From an uncultured Lachnospiraceae bacterium (lineage in GTDB: Bacteria; Bacillota; Clostridia; Lachnospirales; Lachnospiraceae), in the NCBI GenBank assembly GCA_900539175.1, contig UQAW01000043.1:1-30878 (forward strand): a stretch of 30,878 bases of DNA, given 5' to 3'. Positions 7,441 to 15,485 of the stretch are shown here, in pieces. How positions within the stretch are numbered: the first letter of the stretch is position 1; every line of letters starts with the position of its first letter. The position numbers and the translations under genes were made by a program. The notes beneath the pieces are model-generated. The model had not been told where the DNA came from. It saw only the letters and a list, made by a program, of their open reading frames with translations, and made no database searches.

Positions 7441-8526
7441 ATGGGGAAGAAAAAAGTGACATCTTCAGACATTGCAAGGGCTGCCGGTGTTTCACAGGCT
7501 ACAGTTTCGATGATTCTGAATAAAAAGTACAATGTTTCATTTACCCAGGAGACGATAGAGCGGGTAGAGAAGACGGCGAGGGATCTGGGATATGTGGTGC
7601 CGAAGAGAAAAGTGCGTTCCGACAGCAAGTGCAGAAAGCTGATCGTAGTGTTTTGTCCCACACTTACCAATCCTTATTATGTAATGCTGCTTCAGGGAAT
7701 TGAAGAGATGGCAAGAGAAAAAGGGTATGGAGTATTTGTCTGCAATACGCAGCGGGATCTGAAGATGGAAGAGCGGTATCTCAAGATGATGAGCACCGTT
7801 CAGCCGATGGGGATTATCTATACCAGTAATCCAAGTGCCTGTTATAAAGAACAGGTCAGTGAATTGTCTGAACGGGTTCCTCTTGTGATTATCAATAACC
7901 GGGATATTACCAGAGAAGTGGATGCCGTGGAACTGGATAATGCAAAACCTGGTCAGTTGATGGCACGCCATCTGTTGGAACTGGGACACCGGAAGGTTGC
8001 GTTTATATCGCCGCCTTTGACCAGAAGACAGCAGCAGCGTTTTAAGCGTGTGGAAGGTTTTGTTCGGGAATACAAAGAAGCAGGTTTTGGAGACAGTGTC
8101 TTCGTAAAGGCGGCGGATGATGATATGGATCAGCAGATGCCCTGTGTAGATTCCGAATATAAGATTGGATATAATCTGACGAAGGAGCTTCTGGCAGAGC
8201 ATCCGGATTTGACGGCGATTGCCGGATTAAATGATATGATTGCACTGGGTATTATGGATGCGCTGACAGAGGCAAGGAAAAAGGTACCTGCAGATATCTC
8301 TGTGGTTGGTTGTGACAATATCCTGTTTGCCAGACTTCGCAGTATAGCGCTGACCACGATTGAACATTTTGTCCCGTTAAAGGGCAGGGATGCCTGTGAT
8401 ATCATATTGAAGAAGATTCATTCCCAGAATGCGAAGGAAGGTGAGCTGCGTCCCACCAGCATTTATCATGTAGAATATGAACCGAAGTTGATTGTACGAG
8501 GGACAACTTCTTATGCAAAACAATGA
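7441..8526 (+). CDS. LacI-family transcriptional regulator
   Basis: A 361-aa sugar-responsive DNA-binding protein. The HTH is at residues 5-25 ('SSDIARAAGVSQATVSMILN'), followed by a one- to two-residue-longer helix 3 loop than in LacI ('KKYNVSFTQETIERVEK') and a hinge near 48-60. The periplasmic-binding-protein-like sensor domain begins with 'KLIVVFCPTLTNPYYVMLLQGIEE'; later landmarks are 'MARHLLELGHRKVAFIS' and 'AIAGLNDMIALGIMDAL', both canonical. It probably binds a sugar or sugar phosphate, which cannot be specified. It is the last gene of the dnaX-recR run; 41 bases after its stop begins a cluster of TTATTARTAA palindromes ahead of the transaldolase-transketolase genes. Local control of those genes is the simplest inference. 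Confidence 0.9.
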   Translation: MGKKKVTSSDIARAAGVSQATVSMILNKKYNVSFTQETIERVEKTARDLGYVVPKRKVRSDSKCRKLIVVFCPTLTNPYYVMLLQGIEEMAREKGYGVFVCNTQRDLKMEERYLKMMSTVQPMGIIYTSNPSACYKEQVSELSERVPLVIINNRDITREVDAVELDNAKPGQLMARHLLELGHRKVAFISPPLTRRQQQRFKRVEGFVREYKEAGFGDSVFVKAADDDMDQQMPCVDSEYKIGYNLTKELLAEHPDLTAIAGLNDMIALGIMDALTEARKKVPADISVVGCDNILFARLRSIALTTIEHFVPLKGRDACDIILKKIHSQNAKEGELRPTSIYHVEYEPKLIVRGTTSYAKQ

Positions 8527-8566
8527 TGTAGGGGTCAAAAAAATAAATTAAATATGTAGCGAAAAA

Positions 8567-8682
8567 TTATTAGTAATAAAGTTGAAAACAGCCGTTTCGA
8601 TTCATGAAAAAAACTGCGAAAATTGTGTAAATCCGAAAATATGGTATGAAATTTATTAATAATATTGTATTTATTAATAAAT
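8567..8682. promoter_or_regulatory. Candidate operator cluster, TTATTARTAA palindromes
   Basis: Three palindromes share one core: TTATTAGTAATAA (8567-8579), TTATTAATAA (8653-8662) and ATTTATTAATAAAT (8669-8682). A degenerate half copy (CTAATAAAT) is at 8690-8698, shortly upstream of the -35 box. Regulator binding is inferred. The region is very AT-rich, which raises the chance rate of such matches. Confidence 0.45.
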
Positions 8683-8709
8683 AAAATAACTAATAAATAT
8701 GTCCGGGGA

Positions 8710-8737
8710 TTGAAGAATCTGATTCCTGTGATATACT
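8710..8737 (+). promoter_or_regulatory. Promoter of the transaldolase-transketolase operon
   Basis: TTGAAG (8710-8715), 16-base spacer, TATACT (8732-8737). The expected start near 8744 gives a leader of about 80 bases with a small CCTC/GAGG hairpin and a perfect AGGAGG ribosome binding site before the ATG at 8824. Confidence 0.7.
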
Positions 8738-8823
8738 TAACTTATCAATGTGCAGCAGCCTCATAAGAGGATTGCAGATACTTAAGTTACCTAAACATTA
8801 CATATTTCAAGGAGGATTTTATC

Positions 8824-9477
8824 ATGAAATTTTTTATCGACACAGCGAACGTAGATGACATCAGAAAGGCAAACGACATGGGGGTTATCTGTGGTGTTAC
8901 TACAAATCCGTCTCTGATCGCGAAAGAGGGAAGAGATTTCGGCGAAGTAATCAAAGAGATTACTTCTATCGTAGACGGACCGATCAGCGGAGAAGTAAAG
9001 GCAACAACTGTTGACGCAGAGGGTATGATTAAAGAAGGTCGTGAAATTGCTGCAATCCATCCGAATATGGTTGTTAAGATTCCTATGACGGTAGAAGGGT
9101 TGAAGGCTTGTAAGACACTGAGTTCCGAAGGAATCAAGACGAATGTTACCTTGATTTTCTCTGCAAATCAGGCACTTCTGGCTGCAAGAGCAGGTGCAAC
9201 TTATGTTTCTCCATTCCTGGGACGACTGGATGATATCAATGTAAGAGGCGTGGATCTGATTCAGGAAATCAGTGAGATTTTTGCCGTGGCAGGTGTTGAG
9301 ACAGAGATTATTGCAGCAAGCGTCCGTAACCCGATCCATGTAACGGACTGTGCACTGGCAGGCGCGGATATTGCTACCGTTCCTTACAAGGTAATCGAGC
9401 AGATGACAAAGCATCCGCTGACAGATGCAGGTATTGCAAAATTCCAGGCGGATTATAAAGCAGTATTTGGTGAATAA
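8824..9477 (+). CDS. tal: Transaldolase / fructose-6-phosphate aldolase family (TalC-type)
   Basis: The protein has 217 aa, the short single-domain transaldolase form. It opens with 'MKFFIDTANVDDIRKAND' and 'GVTTNPSLIAKEGRDF', both hallmarks. The Schiff-base lysine is in 'MVVKIPMTVEGLKA' (about residue 84). 'TNVTLIFSANQALLAARAGATYVSPFLGRLDD' is the conserved C-terminal substrate region. The enzyme moves a dihydroxyacetone unit between sugar phosphates in the non-oxidative pentose phosphate pathway; the FSA and TalC subfamilies look alike, but the neighbouring transketolase genes favour transaldolase. The next gene starts 19 bases later after AAAGGAG. High use of common codons and a strong ribosome binding site fit high expression. 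Confidence 0.95.
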   Translation: MKFFIDTANVDDIRKANDMGVICGVTTNPSLIAKEGRDFGEVIKEITSIVDGPISGEVKATTVDAEGMIKEGREIAAIHPNMVVKIPMTVEGLKACKTLSSEGIKTNVTLIFSANQALLAARAGATYVSPFLGRLDDINVRGVDLIQEISEIFAVAGVETEIIAASVRNPIHVTDCALAGADIATVPYKVIEQMTKHPLTDAGIAKFQADYKAVFGE

Positions 9478-9496
9478 AAATAAAGGAGAATAGAAC

Positions 9497-10336
9497 ATGA
9501 ACACATTAGAGCTTCAGAAGACAGCCAATGAGGTTCGCAAAAGTATCGTAACTGCCGTACATGCGGCAAAGGCGGGACATCCGGGCGGATCTTTATCAGC
9601 GGCTGATATCTTCACCTATCTGTATTTTGAAGAGATGAATATTGACCCGAAGGAGCCGAAGAAGGCAGACCGTGACCGTTTTGTACTTTCAAAAGGACAT
9701 ACGGCGCCGGGATTATATTCTGCACTGGCAGAGAGAGGCTATTTCCCCAAAGAGGATCTGGTGACGCTGCGTCATCTGGGTTCCTATCTTCAGGGACATC
9801 CGGATATGAAACACATTCCGGGCGTAGATATGTCCAGCGGTTCTCTGGGACAGGGAATCTCAGCAGCAGTAGGTATGGCACTTTCTGCAAAATTGTCAGA
9901 GGACAGCTATCGCGTATATACATTACTGGGAGACGGCGAGATTCAGGAAGGACAGGTATGGGAGGCTGCTATGTTTGCGGGTGCCCGTAAGCTGGATAAT
10001 CTGGTCGTAATTGTAGATAACAATGGTCTTCAGATCGACGGACCGGTTGCAGAAGTATGTGATCCGTATCCGATTGATAAGAAGTTTGAAGCATTTAATT
10101 TCCATGTAATCAATGTGGAAGACGGCAATGATATGGATCAGCTCCGCGCAGCATTTGAGGAGGCAAAAACCGTAAAAGGTATGCCGACTGCGATCATTGC
10201 AAAGACCTTGAAAGGAAAAGGTGTTTCCTTCATGGAAGGTCAGGCAGGCTGGCACGGAAAAGCCCCGAATGATGAGGAGTACGCTACAGCTATGGCAGAT
10301 TTGGAAAAGGCAGGTGAAGCATTATGTCAGAAGTAA
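9497..10336 (+). CDS. Transketolase, N-terminal (thiamine diphosphate-binding) subunit
   Basis: This is the N-terminal half of a split transketolase, 279 aa. The 'AAKAGHPGGSLSAADIFTYLYF' segment carries the substrate/TPP-binding histidine and glycines. 'LSKGHTAPGLYSALAERGYF' and 'HPDMKHIPGVDMSSGSLGQG' follow. The TPP/Mg motif is 'GDGEIQEGQVWEAAMFAGARKLDNLVVIVDNNG' (about residues 150-180), with GDG and the downstream NN. It ends where the pyrimidine domain would begin. Two-gene transketolases are common in clostridia. The next gene starts 13 bases before this stop, so the two subunits are translationally coupled. Confidence 0.95.
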   Translation: MNTLELQKTANEVRKSIVTAVHAAKAGHPGGSLSAADIFTYLYFEEMNIDPKEPKKADRDRFVLSKGHTAPGLYSALAERGYFPKEDLVTLRHLGSYLQGHPDMKHIPGVDMSSGSLGQGISAAVGMALSAKLSEDSYRVYTLLGDGEIQEGQVWEAAMFAGARKLDNLVVIVDNNGLQIDGPVAEVCDPYPIDKKFEAFNFHVINVEDGNDMDQLRAAFEEAKTVKGMPTAIIAKTLKGKGVSFMEGQAGWHGKAPNDEEYATAMADLEKAGEALCQK

Positions 10337-11262
10337 AGAAGATTGCAACCAGAGTAAGTTATGGAAATGCCCTTGTGGAACTGGGGAAAAAACATGACAA
10401 TGTCGTGGTTTTGGATGCTGACCTTGCAGCAGCGACTCAGACTGGAATTTTTAAGAAAGAATTTCCGGAGCGTCATATTGACTGCGGTATTGCAGAGTGT
10501 AATATGTTAGGTATCGCAGCCGGAATCTCTACAACAGGGAAAGTTCCTTTTGCAAGTTCTTTTGCGATGTTTGCGGCAGGACGTGCATTTGAGCAGGTGC
10601 GTAACTCTGTTGGCTATCCCCATCTGAATGTGAAAATCGGCGCTACCCATGCAGGTATCTCCGTAGGAGAGGATGGAGCTTCTCATCAGTGTAATGAAGA
10701 TATCGCCCTGATGCGTACAATTCCGGGTATGACAATCATCAATCCGTCCGATGATGTGGAAGCAAAGGCGGCTGTAGAAGCTGCATATGAAATTGACGGA
10801 CCGGTATATCTGCGTTTCGGACGTCTGGCTGTGCCGGTAATCAATGACAGACCGGACTATAAATTTGAAGTTGGAAAAGGTGTTGTCCTGAGAGAGGGAA
10901 AAGATCTGACCATCGTTGCAACAGGACTCTGCGTATCGGAAGCACTTTCGGCAGCCGAAAAGCTGGCAGCTGATGGAGTTGATGCAAAAGTGATCAACAT
11001 CCATACGATTAAACCGCTGGACGAGGAATTGATTCTCGCTACAGCAAAAGAAACCGGCAAGGTAGTAACTGTGGAAGAGCATTCCGTAATCGGCGGTCTC
11101 GGAAGTGCAGTTTGTGATGTGCTCAGTGCAAAGGCTCCGACCCCGGTATTGAAGATTGGTATGCAGGATGTATTTGGTGAGTCAGGTCCGGCAGTGAAGC
11201 TGCTTGAGAAGTATGGTCTGAATGCTGAAGGCATCTACAATCAGATTAAGAATTGGTTCTAA
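10324..11262 (+). CDS. Transketolase, C-terminal (pyrimidine and C-terminal domain) subunit
   Basis: The protein has 312 aa. The pyrimidine-binding domain is recognised by 'HDNVVVLDADLAAATQTGIF', 'ERHIDCGIAECNMLGIAAG' with the catalytic glutamate, 'FASSFAMFAAGRAFEQVRNSV' and 'IGATHAGISVGEDGASHQCNEDIALMR'. The C-terminal domain starts near residue 190 ('DLTIVATGLCVSEALSAAEKL') and includes 'EEHSVIGGLGSAVCDVLS'. It pairs with the upstream subunit to make a complete transketolase that interconverts pentose and hexose/triose phosphates with TalC. It overlaps the preceding gene, and an intrinsic terminator follows 25 bases after its stop. Confidence 0.95.
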   Translation: MSEVKKIATRVSYGNALVELGKKHDNVVVLDADLAAATQTGIFKKEFPERHIDCGIAECNMLGIAAGISTTGKVPFASSFAMFAAGRAFEQVRNSVGYPHLNVKIGATHAGISVGEDGASHQCNEDIALMRTIPGMTIINPSDDVEAKAAVEAAYEIDGPVYLRFGRLAVPVINDRPDYKFEVGKGVVLREGKDLTIVATGLCVSEALSAAEKLAADGVDAKVINIHTIKPLDEELILATAKETGKVVTVEEHSVIGGLGSAVCDVLSAKAPTPVLKIGMQDVFGESGPAVKLLEKYGLNAEGIYNQIKNWF

Positions 11263-11287
11263 GGGTTATCACACCTGATGTTCCTTG

Positions 11288-11340
11288 GGGACAGATAACG
11301 GCGGGCAGGAAATATGTTCGCTGTGTCTGTCCCTGTTTTT
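11288..11340 (+). terminator. Terminator of the transketolase operon
   Basis: GGGACAGA (11288-11295) pairs with TCTGTCCC (11326-11333), followed by TGTTTTT. The loop is about 30 bases with some internal pairing. Confidence 0.8.
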
Positions 11341-11398
11341 CGTGTTTCTGAGAAGTTATTCCGCTGTTCTCTAAGTGACTAGTAAACGGGACAGTACA

Positions 11399-11563
11399 CT
11401 AGTATGATCCACGGTAATTAGCAACACGTTTCACTTGTCTAAATTTTCATCTACTGCGTTGTCGTCAATCGACGATGCCACCGCATCGCCTCATTCCTCC
11501 GCCTTGCAGAATGAAAATTTATCCTGCGTAAAACATATCGCTAATTACCGTGGATCATACTAG
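11399..11563. repeat. 165-bp inverted-repeat element (MITE-like)
   Basis: The outer 24 bases (11399-11422, starting CTAGTATGATCC) are a perfect reverse complement of 11540-11563. An inner pair, AAATTTTCAT (11441-11450) and ATGAAAATTT (11511-11520), extends the stem. The asymmetric apex contains TCGTC-AATC-GACGA (11462-11475). It ends three bases from the yyaC stop codon, between convergent genes. A small non-autonomous mobile element, or an exapted bidirectional terminator, are both possible. Confidence 0.8.
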
Positions 11564-11566
11564 ATG

Positions 11567-12169
11567 TTAAAAAAATGCACCGGCAGCAGAAGAAATCATT
11601 TTACCTGTTAATTCTTTAATGCAGCAGGTCTGCATAATTCCCTGGCTGATAGCTTCGGCCATCTGCATCACATCCGATAATCTGGTACTGGAGAGCAATA
11701 GATGGGGAGAGATTCCCGTTTGATTTACAATTCCAGTAATATAGATATGTCCCACAGCAGGCAGATCCTTACGAACACCTGCGCCGGGCAGGATAGAACC
11801 TTTCCCAACGCAGATATATCCTTGATGAGAAGAAGAACCAAGACAGGCATCAATAGCGATAATGAGTCCCTGTGGATGGGTGTATTGAATATCGCACAGT
11901 ACGTCCGCCAGATTGAGGGCATGTACAGGATAATCCAGAGTTCCATATACCGTATACGGTCGGATACTCGGACGGTCCAGTTGATGACCGATCAAGGGTC
12001 CAAGGCAATCTCCGGTAATACGGTCGCTTCCGATACATAGAAAAATCAGTTCTGTCCATAACAAGTCTGCATGTGATATATAATATTCCAGAGCATTGCC
12101 AATCTCATCGCTGGCCTGCCTGCTTTTGGCGTTAATATAGCAGGATTCATTTCTCGATTTTCGAAACAT
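11567..12169 (-). CDS. yyaC: YyaC-family (DUF1256) putative spore protease-like protein
   Basis: The protein has 200 aa and matches the DUF1256/YyaC family, related in fold to the germination protease Gpr. Landmarks: 'LIFLCIGSDRITGDCLGPLIG' (about residues 41-61) with the conserved GSDR-x-x-GD-x-LGP pattern, 'VYGTLDYPVHALNL', 'AIDACLGSSSHQGYICV' and 'PGAGVRKDLPAVGHIYITGIVN'. Family members occur in spore formers; their substrate is not established. It is alone on the minus strand, convergent with the transketolase operon and divergent from the LysM gene. With spoIIID about 5.5 kb away, it supports a sporulating host. No clear sporulation promoter was recognised upstream. Confidence 0.9.
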   Translation of the reverse strand: MFRKSRNESCYINAKSRQASDEIGNALEYYISHADLLWTELIFLCIGSDRITGDCLGPLIGHQLDRPSIRPYTVYGTLDYPVHALNLADVLCDIQYTHPQGLIIAIDACLGSSSHQGYICVGKGSILPGAGVRKDLPAVGHIYITGIVNQTGISPHLLLSSTRLSDVMQMAEAISQGIMQTCCIKELTGKMISSAAGAFF

Positions 12170-12177
12170 GATTCATC

Positions 12178-12271
12178 CCCCGTTATTTTATTCGTTCTGT
12201 CAGAGAATGGCGGAACATTGCAGAAATGAATGTTCCGACATCCTCTGATAGCAGTGTCCCCGTTATTTTAT
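12178..12271. repeat. Hairpin flanked by CCCCGTTATTTTAT direct repeats
   Basis: CCCCGTTATTTTAT occurs at 12178-12191 and identically at 12258-12271. Between them a hairpin spans 12201-12247: CAGAG, then CGGAACATT (12211-12219) pairing with AATGTTCCG (12229-12237), closed by CTCTG. The unit lies in the 301-base divergent region between yyaC and the LysM gene, which otherwise holds no recognised gene. It may be a control site for yyaC. Confidence 0.6.
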
Positions 12272-12470
12272 AGAATATTCGCCGGACAGGAATTTCATAC
12301 CAGGTCTTCCGGAAAATTCATATAGTACAGGATCCTTACTTTAAAGCCGTGCATGGAGTGCTTGTGTTTTTCTGTGAGAAGATGTCGATAAAATCAGGGA
12401 CTTGCCTTTCACGTTCTGATAAAATTCGCAGAAATGATGTGATATTGTATGGGACAAAAGGGGTGATGGT

Positions 12471-13721
12471 ATGATTGAAATCGTATATAAGGAAGAAAAA
12501 AAAGAAGCAAATGGAAATGAAGAATTTTTTTACCTGCCGAAGAATATCAGGCAGATCGGAGAAATTAAGGGAGTACGAAAAATCTATGTTGAGGACTATG
12601 TGTATACCTTTCTGAAAAGAATGGGTACGGACAAAGAAAGTACGGGACATATCGCAGTTCTGATGGGAAAGTATAAGTGGACAGAGGGAAATTCTTATTT
12701 GTTTATTCAAAGTGCCATGGAACTGCAGGATATGGAAGTGAGCATGGAGCATTTGCAGTTTACAGATAAGGAATGGGGAGAGGTACATGATACGAGGGAG
12801 CAGTACTTTAAAGGACAGGAGATTTTAGGATGGGTCTTAAGTATTCCTGGTGTCAGTTTTGAGATGAATGACGTGATTCGGAAGACACATCTGAACTACT
12901 TTGCCGGAAGTGACAAAGTTTTACTGGTCATGGAACCTACGGAAAAAGAAGAAGCTTTTTATTGTTATGAAGACGGGAGAATGCAAAGAGAAGGCGGATA
13001 TTACATTTACTATGAGAAGAATGAAGCAATGCAGGAATATATGATTGCGTACGGAAAAAATAAACCGATTGAAGAGACGGAGAAGATTCCGGACAGGGCT
13101 GTTGCTAATTTCCGAAAAGCATTGGAACAAAAACAAGAGCCCATGAAGGAAGAAGAAACAAAGACCGGGCATACACCGGTATATGCACTTGCAGCATGTG
13201 TAGCCGCCGCGGTTTTGGCAGTTGGATTTTCGTATGCCAGTGATAGGGGGGCGTTACCCGGAATTTTAAGCAGATTCAATCAAAGCATAGAAAAGGTGGA
13301 AGAGACAGCAGAGCTTACGGGACAGGAGCTCGATGGAAGTGTGAATGGAAACAGCCGGCAGGATGAAAGTATGGGAGAAGGAGAACAGAGGAAAACAGTG
13401 GAAACAGCGGCGGATACCAGTGCGCAGACCTCTCAGGAGAACAAAAATTTGAGCGGTGAACCATCTGCAATTCCATCAGAGACGCCAGCAGCGTCATCGG
13501 CAGGTGATACAACAAGTGTTTCTGCGGAAAGCCCTTCTTCTGTTACTGCAGGGACAAGCATTGCAACCAAAGAGTACATTGTGAAAAAGGGAGATACTTT
13601 GAGCAAAATATGTATGGCAAACTATGGGGATATGTCAAAAGTACAGCAAATCTGTGAGCTGAATAACCTGGCGGACCCGGAAGTGATTTTTGAAGGTCAG
13701 AAATTAAGGCTCCCACAATAA
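12471..13721 (+). CDS. Membrane-anchored LysM protein with degenerate MPN-like N-terminal domain
   Basis: The protein has 416 aa. Residues about 30-200 resemble an MPN/JAB-type fold: 'TGHIAVLMGKYKW', 'YLFIQSAMELQDM', 'GQEILGWVLSIPGVSFEMND', 'THLNYFAGSDKVLLVMEPTEKEEAFYCYEDG'. In active JAMM enzymes the third block reads G-W-x-H-S-H-P-G; here both histidines are replaced (leucine and isoleucine), so metalloprotease activity is not expected. A transmembrane segment covers about 233-255, then a low-complexity Ser/Thr/Glu linker, then a C-terminal LysM domain (about 366-416, 'YIVKKGDTLSKICMANYGD'). Topology: cytoplasmic sensor-like domain, wall-binding LysM outside. The MPN assignment is by pattern only; the LysM is firm. 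It precedes a DUF5711-like gene and cvpA. Confidence 0.85.
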   Translation: MIEIVYKEEKKEANGNEEFFYLPKNIRQIGEIKGVRKIYVEDYVYTFLKRMGTDKESTGHIAVLMGKYKWTEGNSYLFIQSAMELQDMEVSMEHLQFTDKEWGEVHDTREQYFKGQEILGWVLSIPGVSFEMNDVIRKTHLNYFAGSDKVLLVMEPTEKEEAFYCYEDGRMQREGGYYIYYEKNEAMQEYMIAYGKNKPIEETEKIPDRAVANFRKALEQKQEPMKEEETKTGHTPVYALAACVAAAVLAVGFSYASDRGALPGILSRFNQSIEKVEETAELTGQELDGSVNGNSRQDESMGEGEQRKTVETAADTSAQTSQENKNLSGEPSAIPSETPAASSAGDTTSVSAESPSSVTAGTSIATKEYIVKKGDTLSKICMANYGDMSKVQQICELNNLADPEVIFEGQKLRLPQ

Positions 13722-13760
13722 CGAAACTTATGTTACAATAATTTCGTATCGAGTGTGGAG

Positions 13761-13784
13761 CGTATCCCGAGAGTGATACGGGAT
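13761..13784 (+). promoter_or_regulatory. Pair of mutually exclusive small hairpins before the DUF5711-like gene
   Basis: CGTATC (13761-13766) can pair with GATACG (13775-13780), or ATCCCG (13764-13769) with CGGGAT (13779-13784). The two are incompatible because they share bases. They lie about 30 bases before the start codon at 13811. The significance is unknown. Confidence 0.35.
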
Positions 13785-13810
13785 GGTTGTTAAAAGGACA
13801 AAAGGTTATA

Positions 13811-15451
13811 ATGGATAAGAATAAAGAATTTAACTTTGATGAAATACAGCGGGCGCTGGAAGAAAAGGTGGAAGTGCAGGAGACGGAGGCGCCGGGAGAA
13901 AGCGAAGTATCAGAAAAAAAACAGGGAGCGGAGAAGGAATGGAAGAACGAGGAATCTAAGGAGACGGCGAAGGAGGGGAAGAACGAGGAATCCCAGAGAA
14001 GAGAAAAGAAATGGGAGGACGAGGAGTCCCGGGAAACGCCGAAGGAGGAGCGAGAGGAGTTCCGGAAAACAGAGGATGTTGACGAAGAACGGGAATCCAA
14101 GACATCAGAGGAGGACGGAAATTTCCAAAGGACAGAGGACACCGGAGAATCCTGGAACGGCAGGCAAATGGAAGAAAGAGAAGCGTTTTTGAAATCTGAA
14201 GAAGCAGCCGTTACATTTCAAAAAGGAATGTCAACAGGCAAGGAGGTACAGATTCGTCAATGGAAGCTGGCACTTTCCCAGGGAACAAGAGCAGCGGTTG
14301 CACGTGTAGGAGGAGCCGGAAAGCAATTGTGGAGATGGCGGAAAAAGAAGTGGGTTCGTCTGACAGGAATTGGGCTCGTCATTTTAATTGTTCTGTTTTC
14401 CGTAACGCAGGCTGTAAAGTATTGGAGTTATGATAATTATACGGTGCAGACCGATTTTACCGGAGAAGATACAACAGCAGCTTCTTACCGCAAGGTAGAG
14501 GATAAGGTGCTGAAGTATAGCCTGGACGGTGCAGCTTTAAGTGACAGCAGCGGAACTGCAATCTGGACCAATGCCTACAATATGAATGCTCCTGCCGTGG
14601 ACAACTGCGGCGATACGGTGCTTATCTATGATACTCAGGGAACAAATATGCGGATCTATCAGGAAAGCGGAGAAATCGGTAATATTTCAACGGAACTGCC
14701 GATCATAAAAGCAAAAGTGGCAAAGCAAGGTGTTACAGCGGCGATTCTGGAAGCAGGGGAAAATACCTGGATACAATATTATGACACCAGTGGAGCAAGC
14801 ATTGCATCATTTAAGACAACGCTGGACAGTCCCGGATATCCCCTTGATCTTGCGTTATCGGAGGACGGGTTGCTGATGGCAGTCTCCTATCTTCAGATTG
14901 ACAATGGAGTGCCGAAGACGAAAATCGGTTTCTACAATTGGAGCAGTATTGGACAAAACCAGATGGATAACATGGTCAACAGCTATACGTTGGAGGATTC
15001 TATCGCTCCGCAGGTGGAATATCTGGATGCCGATACTTGTATTGTTTTAAGAGAGGATGGTTTCACAGTCTATGAGGGAAAACAGATTCCAAAACAAGCC
15101 GCAGAAGTAGAGGAAGAAAAAGAGATTATCAGTGCATTTTATAATGATCGTTGTGTGGGTATGGTAGTCCGCAGTGATGACAGTCAGTATTCATTTACTA
15201 TGAAGGTTTATAATTTAAATGGGAGAGAACTCTTTACAGAAGACTTCAATTTTAATTATGAACAGATTGTAATGGATGATGAGTTGATTTTAATGTATAA
15301 TAAGAATCAGATGTGTGTCTACAGTCTGGCAGGCGTGAAAAAGTTTGAGGGAGATATCAAAGAAGGTGTTTTAAATAATGTATTGCCCTTAAACATGAAC
15401 CGCTACATGATCGTGACGGAAAAAGGCACTTGTACGATTAAGTTGAAATAA
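13811..15451 (+). CDS. DUF5711-like membrane protein with long charged cytoplasmic tail
   Basis: From the ATG at 13811 (AAAAGG just upstream) the protein has 546 aa; a TTG at 13787 is a weaker alternative start. Residues about 10-140 are very rich in Glu, Lys and Arg with loosely repeated E-E-S-[RK]-E-T units, probably disordered or coiled-coil. A single transmembrane helix is at about 180-200 ('LTGIGLVILIVLFSVTQ'). The extracellular part (205-546) has a repeating beta-strand pattern with 'D-N-C-G-D-T-V-L-I-Y-D'-type blades, as in beta-propeller-like DUF5711 proteins of Lachnospiraceae. It lacks recognisable catalytic residues. It lies between the LysM protein and CvpA. A role at the cell envelope or division is inferred only from context. 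Confidence 0.75.
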   Translation: MDKNKEFNFDEIQRALEEKVEVQETEAPGESEVSEKKQGAEKEWKNEESKETAKEGKNEESQRREKKWEDEESRETPKEEREEFRKTEDVDEERESKTSEEDGNFQRTEDTGESWNGRQMEEREAFLKSEEAAVTFQKGMSTGKEVQIRQWKLALSQGTRAAVARVGGAGKQLWRWRKKKWVRLTGIGLVILIVLFSVTQAVKYWSYDNYTVQTDFTGEDTTAASYRKVEDKVLKYSLDGAALSDSSGTAIWTNAYNMNAPAVDNCGDTVLIYDTQGTNMRIYQESGEIGNISTELPIIKAKVAKQGVTAAILEAGENTWIQYYDTSGASIASFKTTLDSPGYPLDLALSEDGLLMAVSYLQIDNGVPKTKIGFYNWSSIGQNQMDNMVNSYTLEDSIAPQVEYLDADTCIVLREDGFTVYEGKQIPKQAAEVEEEKEIISAFYNDRCVGMVVRSDDSQYSFTMKVYNLNGRELFTEDFNFNYEQIVMDDELILMYNKNQMCVYSLAGVKKFEGDIKEGVLNNVLPLNMNRYMIVTEKGTCTIKLK

Positions 15452-15485
15452 GGGCGGAAAATAGACAGTAGAAAAGGAGACTTAC

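Noticed and set aside
11702..12040. 112-codon plus-strand open frame
   Set aside because: It is antisense to yyaC, whose protein has clear family motifs.
13836..14192. Arginine-rich open frame
   Set aside because: It is the shifted reading of the Glu/Lys-rich tail of the DUF5711-like gene; purine-rich codons automatically give Arg/Gly-rich frames.
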